From Haloarcula sp. (GTDB taxonomy: Archaea > Halobacteriota > Halobacteria > Halobacteriales > Haloarculaceae): DNA of 15,339 nucleotides. Both the position numbers and the translations under genes were made by a program. Under the pieces are notes generated by a model. That model was given only the letters and a program-made list of their open reading frames with translations, searched no databases and was not told the origin of the DNA. Location: NCBI GenBank assembly GCA_028275075.1, contig JAQCNK010000171.1:1-15339 (forward strand), read 5' to 3'. Shown here piece after piece: positions 6,192-13,633 of this stretch (positions within the stretch are counted from its first letter, which is position 1; every line of letters starts with the position of its first letter).

Positions 6192-7100
6192 TCACCCGAA
6201 CACCCACACGAGCACCGATAGCGTCCCGAGCGAGGCGACAGTCGTCATGACGACGTTCATCGAAGCGAAGGCGGCGTCGCCGCCGAGTTCGCTGGTATAA
6301 ATGTACGTGGAGACAGCGGTGGGTGCGCCGAACATGATGACGGCGGCCGACAGCGCTGTCGACCCGAGTCCGAGCGTCGAGAACACGACCCACGCGAGGA
6401 GTGGCATCCAGACGACTTTCAGCAGTACGACGCTGGTGGTCGGCCGGAGCGTCGACAGTGACAGCCCCGTGTCGAGTTTCGCGCCGACACAAACGAGCGC
6501 GAGGGGGAGTGCGAGCGTCGACACGGCGTCGAGTCCGGCGACGGCAACAGTCGGTAGACCCACGCCGCCGACGGAAGCGGCGATACCGGCGGTCAGCGAC
6601 ACGAGCACTGGGTTTGTCGCCAGCGCCCGCAGTTCACCCGACAGGGACGCGTCGCTGTCGTTGATTCGGATGAGTGTGAACACCGTCACCGGGACGTGAG
6701 TGAGCACCCCTAAACCGAGGACGACACTGGCAACGGCAGCGGCCCCATCGCCAACCGTTGCCGCCACCAGCGGCAACCCCAGAAACCCCATGTTGCCGTG
6801 GTAGGATTGCACGATTGCGACGCTCCGGCGGGCGCCACTGGCGCGGCGGCGATGGAGGATCCAGCCGGCAGCGATAGTGCTCGCCAGAACAGTCCAAAAG
6901 CCCAAGAGCAACGCCGGGGAGATGAGTTCGCTCAGTGGTCGGTCAAACGTCGAGGCGAACACCAGCGCAGGTAGAGCGATGTAGAACGCGATTGCAGTCA
7001 GCGCCTCGGTTCGCTCTGTGGTGAGGGGGCCGGTAGCGCTGGCGGCCGCACCGACGGCGAGAAAGACAAGCATGAATCCAAGCTGCTCGAGGACGGCCAT
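6192..7100 (-). CDS. AEC (auxin efflux carrier) family transporter
   Basis: A 302-residue integral membrane protein with about ten hydrophobic segments in two halves, typical of the AEC family (bile/arsenite/riboflavin transporter-related fold). Family features are FYIALPALVFAS in the first helices, SYHGNMGFLGLPL at the start of the middle of the protein, PLALVCVGAKLD, and FGAPTAVSTYIYTSELGGD in the second half. Members move organic anions such as malate or other carboxylates, but the substrate is not predictable. The ATG at 7100 is preferred over an upstream in-frame TTG at 7118 because a clear AT-rich box lies 20-28 nt upstream. Together with the downstream cupin and sugar-acid aldolase on the same strand it might serve carboxylate or sugar-acid metabolism; this is inference. 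Confidence 0.9.
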   Translation of the reverse strand: MAVLEQLGFMLVFLAVGAAASATGPLTTERTEALTAIAFYIALPALVFASTFDRPLSELISPALLLGFWTVLASTIAAGWILHRRRASGARRSVAIVQSYHGNMGFLGLPLVAATVGDGAAAVASVVLGLGVLTHVPVTVFTLIRINDSDASLSGELRALATNPVLVSLTAGIAASVGGVGLPTVAVAGLDAVSTLALPLALVCVGAKLDTGLSLSTLRPTTSVVLLKVVWMPLLAWVVFSTLGLGSTALSAAVIMFGAPTAVSTYIYTSELGGDAAFASMNVVMTTVASLGTLSVLVWVFG

Positions 7101-7119
7101 GCCGAGCCAAGCGTCCAAG

Positions 7120-7128
7120 TAAATTAAT
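7120..7128 (-). promoter_or_regulatory. TATA-like box for the AEC transporter gene
   Basis: On the minus strand this is attaattta, 20-28 nt upstream of the ATG at 7100. It is one of the most AT-rich short stretches in the surrounding region and overlaps the alternative TTG start, making that start unlikely. Confidence 0.55.
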
Positions 7129-7178
7129 CGCTTTCGTCATCCGGATGCCACCCCGAAACACGCATCCGACGCGGTGAT

Positions 7179-8423
7179 TCAACTCGCCGGGACGTCGACG
7201 CTGGTGTTGCCCATGTCGGTCGCGACAGTTACGGTGTAAGCGCCTCGCGGCTCGATGGTCCAGAGCACGCCGTTGCTCTGCGTTGCGCCCACGGGCTGGC
7301 CGTTTATACTGACGGTGCCGTTGACAGCGGCCCCAGTCTCGTTGTTCGTAGCGCTGACAAGCAACGGCCCGGTCGCAGTTGACTGCCGAACCGTTAGGGC
7401 AAGCGTGCCCGCAACGTTGCGTGTGGTTGTTCTCGTCTGTACGCTGGAGAGGTGGCGGGTCTGCTCCTGATAGAAGATATCGGTCGTCCCGCCGTCGAGA
7501 TACCCTGTCAGGTCTCCGTTGGGGTGGGAGGCCGTCAGCTCGTAGATACCGGAGTTCCCGTAGAACGTGAAGCTCGGTCGCTGCCGATCGTACAGCCACG
7601 GATAGAGGCCGGCCGCTCGATCGTCAGCGATGTCCAGCCGCCCTGTCTCCGGGTCACTGTCGTTGACCGCCGTTTCGAGGAACTCATCGGACAGACTGGC
7701 GTCCCGCGAACCGTTGAGCAGGGTCTCCCGGACGTACTCCTCATCGGTTACCGTGGCGAGCATGTAGCCGTCGTCGGACGCCTCGACATATATCGTGCGG
7801 TCGGCCGCGTCCCCAAACTGGAGCCGAGTACCGACCGGCCCGGTCAGTGTCCGCAGTTCACCCTCCACAGCGCGCAGCCGTGTTGTCGTCGACTCACTCA
7901 GCGAGTATCTGGGCGCGGTGTCAGGGGCGGCGGCGATCCGATCAACTGTTTCGAGTAGTTCGCCCGCCTCGGCGTTGAGCAGGAGTCGCAGCTGCAGAAA
8001 TTCGGGCGCTGACAGCTCACCGCTGGCGTAGCGAGCAATGGCGCTGTCTTGCCGCTCGGCGAGTGCCTGCTGATAGGCCTCGATGGTAGCGAGGCGGTCC
8101 GCGACGAGTCGAGATCGCTCCTGGTTCCCGTCTGCACGCTGGAACCGCTCCTCGAACGAGAGGGAACTGTGTCGGTGGTGGAGCTGAGCCGACCAGGCCG
8201 CCGTGGCGGTACCGACATCGACACCGCTGCCGTTGTAGCTAGACCGTCTGACCTCACCAGCCGGTAGCGTGAGCTGATTCGTCGTGTTTGCCACGGTTTC
8301 GACACTCGCAGTGGGGTCGTTAGTCGTCTCGACCTGCGCCGGTGTCGAGGCGGTACCGGCGACCGGGAGGACCGCCGCGGTGACAAACAGCAGCGCGACG
8401 AGGAGGGCACGAAGCGGTCGCAT
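7179..8423 (-). CDS. Secreted haloarchaeal protein of unknown function with C-terminal beta domain
   Basis: A 414-residue protein with an N-terminal signal peptide: MRPLRALL followed by a hydrophobic stretch to about residue 24 ending in ...VAGTAS. The middle part (about 75-190) is helical and charged (SFEERFQRADGNQERSRLVADRLATIEAYQQAL), suggestive of a coiled or helical-bundle domain. The region about 200-320 is mixed, and the last about 80 residues (GTLALTVRQSTATGPLLVSATNNETG... to the end) look like a fibronectin-III or Ig-like strand domain with NGT/NTS sequons. I recall similar haloarchaeal proteins described with DUF7094/DUF7096 and an archaeal Fn3 domain, but cannot verify this. There is no C-terminal membrane anchor or lipobox. 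It is divergent from a membrane-anchored regulator, which may control it. An in-frame GTG at 8438 is less likely as start. Confidence 0.85.
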   Translation of the reverse strand: MRPLRALLVALLFVTAAVLPVAGTASTPAQVETTNDPTASVETVANTTNQLTLPAGEVRRSSYNGSGVDVGTATAAWSAQLHHRHSSLSFEERFQRADGNQERSRLVADRLATIEAYQQALAERQDSAIARYASGELSAPEFLQLRLLLNAEAGELLETVDRIAAAPDTAPRYSLSESTTTRLRAVEGELRTLTGPVGTRLQFGDAADRTIYVEASDDGYMLATVTDEEYVRETLLNGSRDASLSDEFLETAVNDSDPETGRLDIADDRAAGLYPWLYDRQRPSFTFYGNSGIYELTASHPNGDLTGYLDGGTTDIFYQEQTRHLSSVQTRTTTRNVAGTLALTVRQSTATGPLLVSATNNETGAAVNGTVSINGQPVGATQSNGVLWTIEPRGAYTVTVATDMGNTSVDVPAS

Positions 8424-8445
8424 TGCCAATCCGTACACCGGCAGC

Positions 8446-8455
8446 GTACAAAAGT
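8446..8455 (-). promoter_or_regulatory. TATA-like box for the secreted-protein gene
   Basis: On the minus strand this is acttttgtac, 23-32 nt upstream of the ATG at 8423. The position supports that start and a leaderless transcript. Confidence 0.5.
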
Positions 8456-8540
8456 CTCACTCATTGCGGGATCTAACATGGCTGGAAAACCGCCGAGACG
8501 TTTTAGCGCCAGCGCTGACGTTTTATTCTTCGATAGAAAG

Positions 8541-8549
8541 GGTTTTAGA
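8541..8549 (+). promoter_or_regulatory. TATA-like box for the membrane-anchored regulator gene
   Basis: The sequence ggttttaga lies 27-35 nt upstream of the ATG at 8576. The 152-bp divergent region also contains ttttatt at 8520-8526, so more than one promoter element may be present. Confidence 0.45.
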
Positions 8550-8575
8550 GGCACCCGGTACACTATTGTGGTGAC

Positions 8576-9667
8576 ATGTCCCCGCGGATATCTGCCGTCC
8601 TCCTCGTCCTCCTCTTCGTTACGTTCTCAACGGCCTCGGCAGCCATATCGGCGGCTCCTACCAGTGTCGGACCGGCCGCGCAGTCGACCGGAAGCCAGGA
8701 ACTGTCGCCGAAGAACACAACCTTTCACGTGCAACTACGGCCGAACGGTGATGCTCAGTGGACCATAACCGAGAGGTTCAATCTCTCCGACGCGAACGAA
8801 ACTCGGGCGTTCGAACGGACTCGCGACGGTTTTCTCGCCGGTACCAACGATGAGGACGTACTCAAAGGGTTCCGGGCGGCAAACGCCGCGGCGGCGAGAG
8901 CCACCGGTCGGGACATGGAAATCGAAGATATAAACCGTGATTACACGATCGACGATGGACAGGGGCAGCTTCTTCTCTCGTTCAACTGGACAAACTTCGC
9001 GGCTGTCAACGGCAGTCAACTGAAGCTTGAGGACGCGTTCTACACGCCCAGCGGGACGTGGTTCGCCACGCTCCAGTCCGGCCAGTCACTCGTCATCTCC
9101 CCGCCCGATGGGTACGTCCTGACGAACTCGCCACCGAACGCCTACATCGACAACGGCGCCCTCCGTATCGATGGCAGTCCGACCACGACGTTCGAACGTG
9201 GCGATCTAGATATCGTCTACACTGGCGGCCAGAATCTCGGCGGCCCCCTTCTGGGCGGAAATCTCCCGCTGTGGATCGGCGTCAGTCTCGCGCTCATCGC
9301 CGGGCTGGTTGGCGCGGCGCTCTATCTGAACAACCGGGACGAGCCACAATCAACCGGCACGAGCGCAACCGACAACCGCGAGGCTGACCGACCGGCCGAC
9401 GAGTCGACCAGTAGCGACGACAAGGCAGAGTCTGACGATATCGACGTGGAACTGCTGAGCGACGAGGAGCGCATCGAACGGCTGCTGACCCGGAACGGCG
9501 GTCGGATGAAGCAGGCGCGAATCGTCAACGAGACGGGCTGGTCGAACGCCAAGGTCTCCCAACTGCTCTCCTCAATGGACGAGGACGACCGCATTGATAA
9601 GCTCCGTATCGGACGAGAGAATCTCATCTCCTTCCCGGATGAGGATGTCACCGAGATTGAGGACTGA
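8576..9667 (+). CDS. Membrane-anchored winged-helix regulator with extracellular domain
   Basis: A 363-residue protein with four parts. Residues 1-25 form a signal peptide or first membrane segment. Residues about 45-220 form an extracytoplasmic, Asn-sequon-containing beta domain (TFHVQLRPNGDAQWTITERFNL onward). Residues 232-252 form a single transmembrane helix (LPLWIGVSLALIAGLVGAALY) followed by a charged, Asp/Ser/Glu-rich linker (255-292). Residues about 295-357 form a winged helix: DEERIERLLTRNGGRMKQARIVNETGWSNAKVSQLLSSMDEDDRIDKLRIGRENLI, the typical HTH-plus-wing order. I recall this architecture as DUF7345 plus DUF7343 in haloarchaea, unverified. The topology puts the sensor outside and the DNA-binding domain inside, so signal reception across the membrane is the natural inference. 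The divergent secreted protein is a candidate target. Confidence 0.88.
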   Translation: MSPRISAVLLVLLFVTFSTASAAISAAPTSVGPAAQSTGSQELSPKNTTFHVQLRPNGDAQWTITERFNLSDANETRAFERTRDGFLAGTNDEDVLKGFRAANAAAARATGRDMEIEDINRDYTIDDGQGQLLLSFNWTNFAAVNGSQLKLEDAFYTPSGTWFATLQSGQSLVISPPDGYVLTNSPPNAYIDNGALRIDGSPTTTFERGDLDIVYTGGQNLGGPLLGGNLPLWIGVSLALIAGLVGAALYLNNRDEPQSTGTSATDNREADRPADESTSSDDKAESDDIDVELLSDEERIERLLTRNGGRMKQARIVNETGWSNAKVSQLLSSMDEDDRIDKLRIGRENLISFPDEDVTEIED

Positions 9668-9762
9668 CGCTGGCAGCGCGACTTCTGGCCGTGGTCGCCG
9701 CAGATGTCGATCCCACGCCGTGGTTTCGGGCGCCCCTCGTTGCATTGAAACGTACTACACAC

Positions 9763-9774
9763 TCGACCCGTATA
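9763..9774. repeat. Solitary repeat end (12 bp) related to copies A and B
   Basis: The sequence tcgacccgtata equals the innermost 12 bp of the right end shared by the two palindromic repeats. No matching left end or core is visible within 100 bp on either side. It may be a relic of a decayed copy, a recombination scar, or a shared protein-binding site. It lies about 100 bp upstream of the polyprenyl synthase gene. Confidence 0.45.
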
Positions 9775-9839
9775 TCAGGACAGTGACTTCGCTTGAGAGC
9801 GGACCGACAGTACAGTTCTTGTGAACACTGGGTCGTCAG

Positions 9840-9848
9840 GTACTTTTC
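9840..9848 (+). promoter_or_regulatory. TATA-like box for the polyprenyl synthase gene
   Basis: The sequence gtacttttc lies 24-32 nt upstream of the ATG at 9872, fitting a leaderless transcript. Confidence 0.5.
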
Positions 9849-9871
9849 CCCGTGGTACCAACTGATCAGTA

Positions 9872-10714
9872 ATGGAGTATCTCGAGGCGCGTCGTGACCG
9901 CGTCGAGGCGCGTCTACGGGCCGTCATCGACGATGTCGAACCCGACGAACTCGTGGACCAGATCGGTCACGTCGTGCTCTCGGGCGGGAAACGAGTGCGC
10001 CCGACGGTTGCGGTCCTTGTGTGTGAGGCGCTGGGGGGCGACCCGGACAAGGCCGTCGACTTTGCCGTCGGCATCGAACTGGTCCACAACGCGTCGCTCG
10101 TCATCGATGATATAATCGATGAGTCCGAGGTCCGGCGCGGGACCACTGCAGCGTGGGCAGCCTACGGCCACGGACCGGCCATTATCGCCTCCGACGGCCT
10201 GCTCGGGGAGGCGTTCGGGCTGTTCTCATCGGACGAGCGGGCGATGCGGACCGTCTCCGAGGCGATGGTCGAACTCGGTGAGGGTGAGGCAATGGAGTTG
10301 GTCGCCCAGCCGACAAATGAGACGGAGTATATGGAACTGGCCCGTCGCAAGACTGGGGCGCTGTTCCGCGCGGCCGCCGAACTGGGTGCTATTGCGGCCG
10401 ACGCCGACGCCTACACCGTCGAGGCGATGGGCGAGTACGCCCAGCGAGTCGGGGTCGCGTTCCAGATGCGCGACGACGTGTTGGACGATATCGCCGACGC
10501 CGAAACGCTGGGCAAGCCGACGGGCCATGACGCCGAAATGGAACGGCCCTCCTTCGTCGAGGTGACTGACCTCACGACTGAGGAGGCAAACGCCAAGGCC
10601 CGCGCCGAGTCTGACGCCGCCCTGAAAGCGCTGGAGACGGCCGATGTTAGCGAGTCCCAGTCCGTGGAGTATCTCCGGGAACTGGCCGAGTTCGTGGTCG
10701 TCCGGGAGCGGTGA
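9872..10714 (+). CDS. Short trans-polyprenyl diphosphate synthase
   Basis: An all-alpha trans-prenyltransferase of 280 residues, shorter than typical archaeal GGPP synthases (about 330-350). Motifs seen are GGKRVRP (38-44), the first Asp-rich motif DDIID (79-83) followed by ESEVRRG, KTGALF (160-165), and the second Asp-rich motif DDVLD (201-205). The metal-binding sites for allylic and IPP substrates are therefore intact. The residues 5 and 4 before the first motif are Ala74 and Ser75, where archaeal GGPP synthases usually have a bulky aromatic; small residues there are known from long-chain (octaprenyl type) synthases. The conserved Lys usually found after the second motif (GK-T) is replaced by ERPS. 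It may make the menaquinone side chain rather than the C20 lipid precursor. Family is certain; product length is inference. Confidence 0.92.
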   Translation: MEYLEARRDRVEARLRAVIDDVEPDELVDQIGHVVLSGGKRVRPTVAVLVCEALGGDPDKAVDFAVGIELVHNASLVIDDIIDESEVRRGTTAAWAAYGHGPAIIASDGLLGEAFGLFSSDERAMRTVSEAMVELGEGEAMELVAQPTNETEYMELARRKTGALFRAAAELGAIAADADAYTVEAMGEYAQRVGVAFQMRDDVLDDIADAETLGKPTGHDAEMERPSFVEVTDLTTEEANAKARAESDAALKALETADVSESQSVEYLRELAEFVVVRER

Positions 10715-10846
10715 GAAGGAACCGCTGCTTCTGCGATTGGGGTGACGGATATCTCTCCGTACGTACAGCCACCAGTATGAGCGCCAGTTGGGGCTTTCCG
10801 GCCGTTTCCCATGACTCTCGCTTCGAACCCGCCTCTAGAACAGCAG

Positions 10847-10854
10847 GTCTTTAG
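10847..10854 (+). promoter_or_regulatory. TATA-like box for the UPF0200 operon
   Basis: The sequence gtctttag lies 25-32 nt upstream of the ATG at 10879. Confidence 0.35.
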
Positions 10855-10878
10855 CCAGCTATCGACAAACCGCTTCCA

Positions 10879-11439
10879 ATGACAGTTATCGGTGTCGTCG
10901 GGCTTCCCGGCAGCGGCAAGAGCGAGGCGGCCGAGGTCGCCACTGAGATGGGCGTGCCGGTCGTAACGATGGGCGATGTGATCCGCGCGGAGTGTCGCGA
11001 ACGTGGGCTGGATCCGGCGACCGATCACGGGACCGTTGCGAAGGCGATGCGAGAGGAGAACGGACCCGGCGCCATCGCCGAGCGTTCGCTCCCGATCATC
11101 GATGATGAGCGCGCGGGCAACGACACCGTCCTCGTCGACGGTATCCGGTCGGACGTCGAGGTCGAGACGTTCCGGGATGCCTTTGGCGAGTCGTTTGTCC
11201 TGCTGGAGATCGATGCACCGTTCGACGTTCGAGCCGAGCGGCTTGACCTTCGGGGCCGGGACGCCACTGTCGAAGAGGGAGGTGAGTCGCTGGAAGATCG
11301 CGATGAACGGGAACTGGGCTTCGGGATGGGCGAGGCGATGGCGATGGCCGACGTGACCGTCGAGAACACCGACTCGCTTTCGGCGTTCCAGCGTCGTATC
11401 CGGACGCTGCTGGAAGAGGGCGTGGAGGCCCAGTCGTGA
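10879..11439 (+). CDS. UPF0200 P-loop kinase-like protein
   Basis: A 186-residue archaeal protein of the UPF0200 family, related to nucleotide or dephospho-CoA kinases. The Walker A motif is GLPGSGKS (8-15). It is followed by MGDVIR (about 31-36), a nucleotide/substrate-site segment in this superfamily, VLVDGIRSDVEVETFR (about 84-99) as the Walker B-like region, and a lid-like stretch with RLDLRGRD and DRDERELGFG. Substrate is not known; it is likely a small-molecule or nucleotide phosphotransferase. The start ATG has a TATA-like box. It overlaps the next gene by 4 nt (GTGA), so the pair is coupled. UPF0200 and UPF0201 are linked, and in some archaea fused, which supports a shared function. 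Confidence 0.93.
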   Translation: MTVIGVVGLPGSGKSEAAEVATEMGVPVVTMGDVIRAECRERGLDPATDHGTVAKAMREENGPGAIAERSLPIIDDERAGNDTVLVDGIRSDVEVETFRDAFGESFVLLEIDAPFDVRAERLDLRGRDATVEEGGESLEDRDERELGFGMGEAMAMADVTVENTDSLSAFQRRIRTLLEEGVEAQS

Positions 11440-11852
11440 GTAGCATTTACAGCGTCGATGTCGAGATCCGGGCACCGGTCAACGACACCGAGGTCACCGC
11501 ACGGGTCGACGACGCTATCCGGAATCTCTTCCCCGAAGCAGATCCCGACCACCGCGAGGGACGACTCGTTGCCGAGGTCCACACGCTGGATGGGTTCTCC
11601 GAGGAACTGCACCGCGCGGAGATACTGGACACAGCCCGCTCGGTCTTTTTCGATAATCTGGCCGGCGACCGTTTCTCGTTCGACCTGAAGAAACAGGCGG
11701 CGTTCGAAGGGCGCGTAAACTTCGCCGTCGGCGAGCCGGCCGAACTCGGCGACATCCACGTCACTGTCACCGTCAACGCACCCGACGCCGAGAGCTACAT
11801 CGACTACGTGGCACCCCCTACCGAGGACGGCACACCGATCGATACGGAATGA
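11436..11852 (+). CDS. UPF0201 protein
   Basis: A 138-residue archaeal UPF0201 family protein. It begins with GTG, which overlaps the UPF0200 stop. The N-terminal half SIYSVDVEIRAPVNDTEVTARVDDAIRNLFPEAD forms a beta-alpha module, followed by FSEELHRAEILDTARSVFFDNL, a helix, and FSFDLKKQAAFEGRVNF, a basic segment. These are features of the RNA-binding-like fold (ribosomal L5-type) proposed for this family. The exact role is unknown. The stop overlaps the next start by 4 nt (ATGA), giving a tight three-gene unit. Confidence 0.92.
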   Translation: MSSIYSVDVEIRAPVNDTEVTARVDDAIRNLFPEADPDHREGRLVAEVHTLDGFSEELHRAEILDTARSVFFDNLAGDRFSFDLKKQAAFEGRVNFAVGEPAELGDIHVTVTVNAPDAESYIDYVAPPTEDGTPIDTE

Positions 11853-12490
11853 CTGACGCGCTCTGTTTCGCGCTCGATGGCGTGCTAGTCCACCGCACAC
11901 GCTCGGATGCCGATATCCTGCGGGATGTCTTCGCTGCCCACGACATCGAGCCGACCGGTGAGTTGCTGGTGACGGCGCGAGACGCCTTCCGGCAGGCTTT
12001 CGAGTCGCTGGAGCCCGAGCCCTACCGGCAGTCGATGGGTGCAGCAGTTGAAGCCACCGGCTCCGGCGCTGACCCGGACGACCTGGTCGCGACACTGCGC
12101 GAACAGACCTACGATGGGACAGCCGTTCCCGAGGCCGCCCGCGGGAGTCTCGCTGGGTTAGCCGAGGACAGCGCCATCGCGGTGATTACCAACGGCCCCC
12201 GGGAGTGGCAGGTCGGCAAACTCGACCACCACGGACTGCGCGAGCACGTCGACGCTGTCGTCGCCTCCTACGACGCCGGCGCACACGTCCCCGATACGGC
12301 CCCGTTCGACCGCCTCCGCGAGCGGGTCGCTGCCGACGAGTACGTGATGGTCGGCGACGCGGACGCTGTCGCGGGTGCGCGAGCGGCCGGCTTCGTCCCG
12401 ATTCACTACGAGCGCGACAGCGCGGAACCGGATCTCTGGGCAACCATCGAGGCGCTGCTTCATACTGGTGGCTGTAACAAACTGAAGTAA
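11849..12490 (+). CDS. HAD-fold protein lacking the catalytic nucleophile
   Basis: A 213-residue HAD-superfamily protein with a helical cap at about 17-85. Motif I reads CFALDGVL, so position 8 is Ala (codon GCG) where the family requires the nucleophile Asp (D-x-D-G); Asp10 remains. Motif II is VITNG (112-116) with Thr114 present. The usual motif III Lys before PD is Val147 (HVPD), and motif IV is a shortened GDADAVAGA (169-177). These changes together suggest it is not a normal phosphatase; it could be a pseudo-enzyme, a binding or regulatory subunit, or use a different mechanism. It is coupled to UPF0201 by ATGA overlap. The sequence upstream of the motif is normal coding sequence, so a single miscalled base is an unlikely explanation, since Asp to GCG needs two changes. 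Confidence 0.88.
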   Translation: MTDALCFALDGVLVHRTRSDADILRDVFAAHDIEPTGELLVTARDAFRQAFESLEPEPYRQSMGAAVEATGSGADPDDLVATLREQTYDGTAVPEAARGSLAGLAEDSAIAVITNGPREWQVGKLDHHGLREHVDAVVASYDAGAHVPDTAPFDRLRERVAADEYVMVGDADAVAGARAAGFVPIHYERDSAEPDLWATIEALLHTGGCNKLK

Positions 12491-12586
12491 TTCGCCACCC
12501 TAGTCGTACGATCAGTTGTGTGGCAGTATCGGGATTTGAGAGACCCGACCCGGCACACCACCGGTACATCGTTACAACCGACCGTA

Positions 12587-13633
12587 TCAGGGAACGAGCA
12601 GAATGACCAGCGCGAGCGCGATCCAGCCGACTTTCAGCCCCGTATTGACGGCGATGACTTTCGAACCAAAGTCGCGGCCCCAGATACCGTACTGGAAGGG
12701 GATGGAGCGTTTGAACGTCGAGACGGCAAAGGAGACGATGCCGCCGACGAGCATCGTCGCCACCGCCGTTCTGGCGGTGAACGTGCCGTTCTCGATGAGC
12801 GGGGCGATGACGACCGCGCCGGAGGTCGTATCGAGCGCGAAAGCGGCGACGACGGGGACGGCTGCGCCCGGCAGCCCGAGCAGCCCGGTCAGCCCGTCAG
12901 CGACGGTTGTCAGCGCCTGTCCCGAGCCGCCGAGATAACCCATGATTGCATCCGAGTAGGCGACCAGTAGCGCGACAACGACGTAGATGGCGGCCAACCG
13001 TGGGAGGATATCCACGAGTTTCTCGCGGGTTTCCCCAACTGCTTCCAGAACTCGTGTCTTAGTCGTTGCCGGTCCGTCCTCGGCATCTGAATCCGCGGTG
13101 GTGCCCTCCTCCGCTATCACCTCGCCGTCCATCGCCCCGTGGTCGATGTTTGAGCTATCGAGCAAGACCGCCCCGGCGACGATTCCCGTCAGCGTGATGG
13201 CCAGTGCGATCAGCCCCCGCGTTGTCACGTATAGGACCCCGACACGAGCGCCCAGAATCGGGATGAGGATGGGGGCGTAGAAGGTGACGATGTGCTGGGC
13301 GAACCCAAAGAAGGTGTTGATGGTGACCGCTATCAGGGTCGCCCGGTCGTCAAGGACACCCGACTCGCGAAAGTCAGCGAGCATTCCGTAGCCCGCCGTC
13401 GGTGAGGCGGTCGTGGTCAGAATAGCGGTGCCAACCTCGTCGGGGAGGTTCGCCGGCCCGGTGAGATACTGTGAGACGACGGCGATCTTCTCGACGAGGC
13501 CAAAGGACACTGCGAGATTCGCGAGGAAGACCCCTACCGAGAGGAAAGCGGCAATGCGCAGGACCCGCAGCGAGACGTCCGCAAGCAGTGCGACCAGCGA
13601 ACTCACGGAAGACGGTTCGGCCGAGGGCATCAT
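12587..13633 (-). CDS. Gate/nucleoside-recognition domain membrane protein
   Basis: A 348-residue integral membrane protein. It has two related Gate-type (nucleoside-recognition) halves. The first includes ILTTTASPTAGYGMLADF, the second VVAAFALDTTSGAVVIAPLIENGTF, each between hydrophobic segments. Between them is a charged cytosolic loop (about residues 165-205, rich in Asp/Glu). Gate-domain proteins include nucleoside transporters and spore proteins; function cannot be assigned here. The start at ATG 13633 (ATGATG) is favoured because upstream codons in this frame (to 13774) encode a Pro/Ser/Arg-rich, non-native sequence. However, no TATA-like box precedes it, and a second frame just upstream looks coding (see the feature at 13634-13808). 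It is on the same strand as the two MgtE-like genes. Confidence 0.82.
   Translation of the reverse strand: MMPSAEPSSVSSLVALLADVSLRVLRIAAFLSVGVFLANLAVSFGLVEKIAVVSQYLTGPANLPDEVGTAILTTTASPTAGYGMLADFRESGVLDDRATLIAVTINTFFGFAQHIVTFYAPILIPILGARVGVLYVTTRGLIALAITLTGIVAGAVLLDSSNIDHGAMDGEVIAEEGTTADSDAEDGPATTKTRVLEAVGETREKLVDILPRLAAIYVVVALLVAYSDAIMGYLGGSGQALTTVADGLTGLLGLPGAAVPVVAAFALDTTSGAVVIAPLIENGTFTARTAVATMLVGGIVSFAVSTFKRSIPFQYGIWGRDFGSKVIAVNTGLKVGWIALALVILLVP

Noticed and set aside
10411..12095. Long reverse frames over the prenyl synthase and UPF0200/UPF0201 genes
   Set aside because: These are antisense shadows with low-complexity Arg/Ser/Pro-rich content; the forward frames have family motifs.
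12491..12586. Possible small gene between the HAD-fold and Gate-domain genes
   Set aside because: The convergent gap is under 100 bp and has no frame with a start, stop and coding-like bias.
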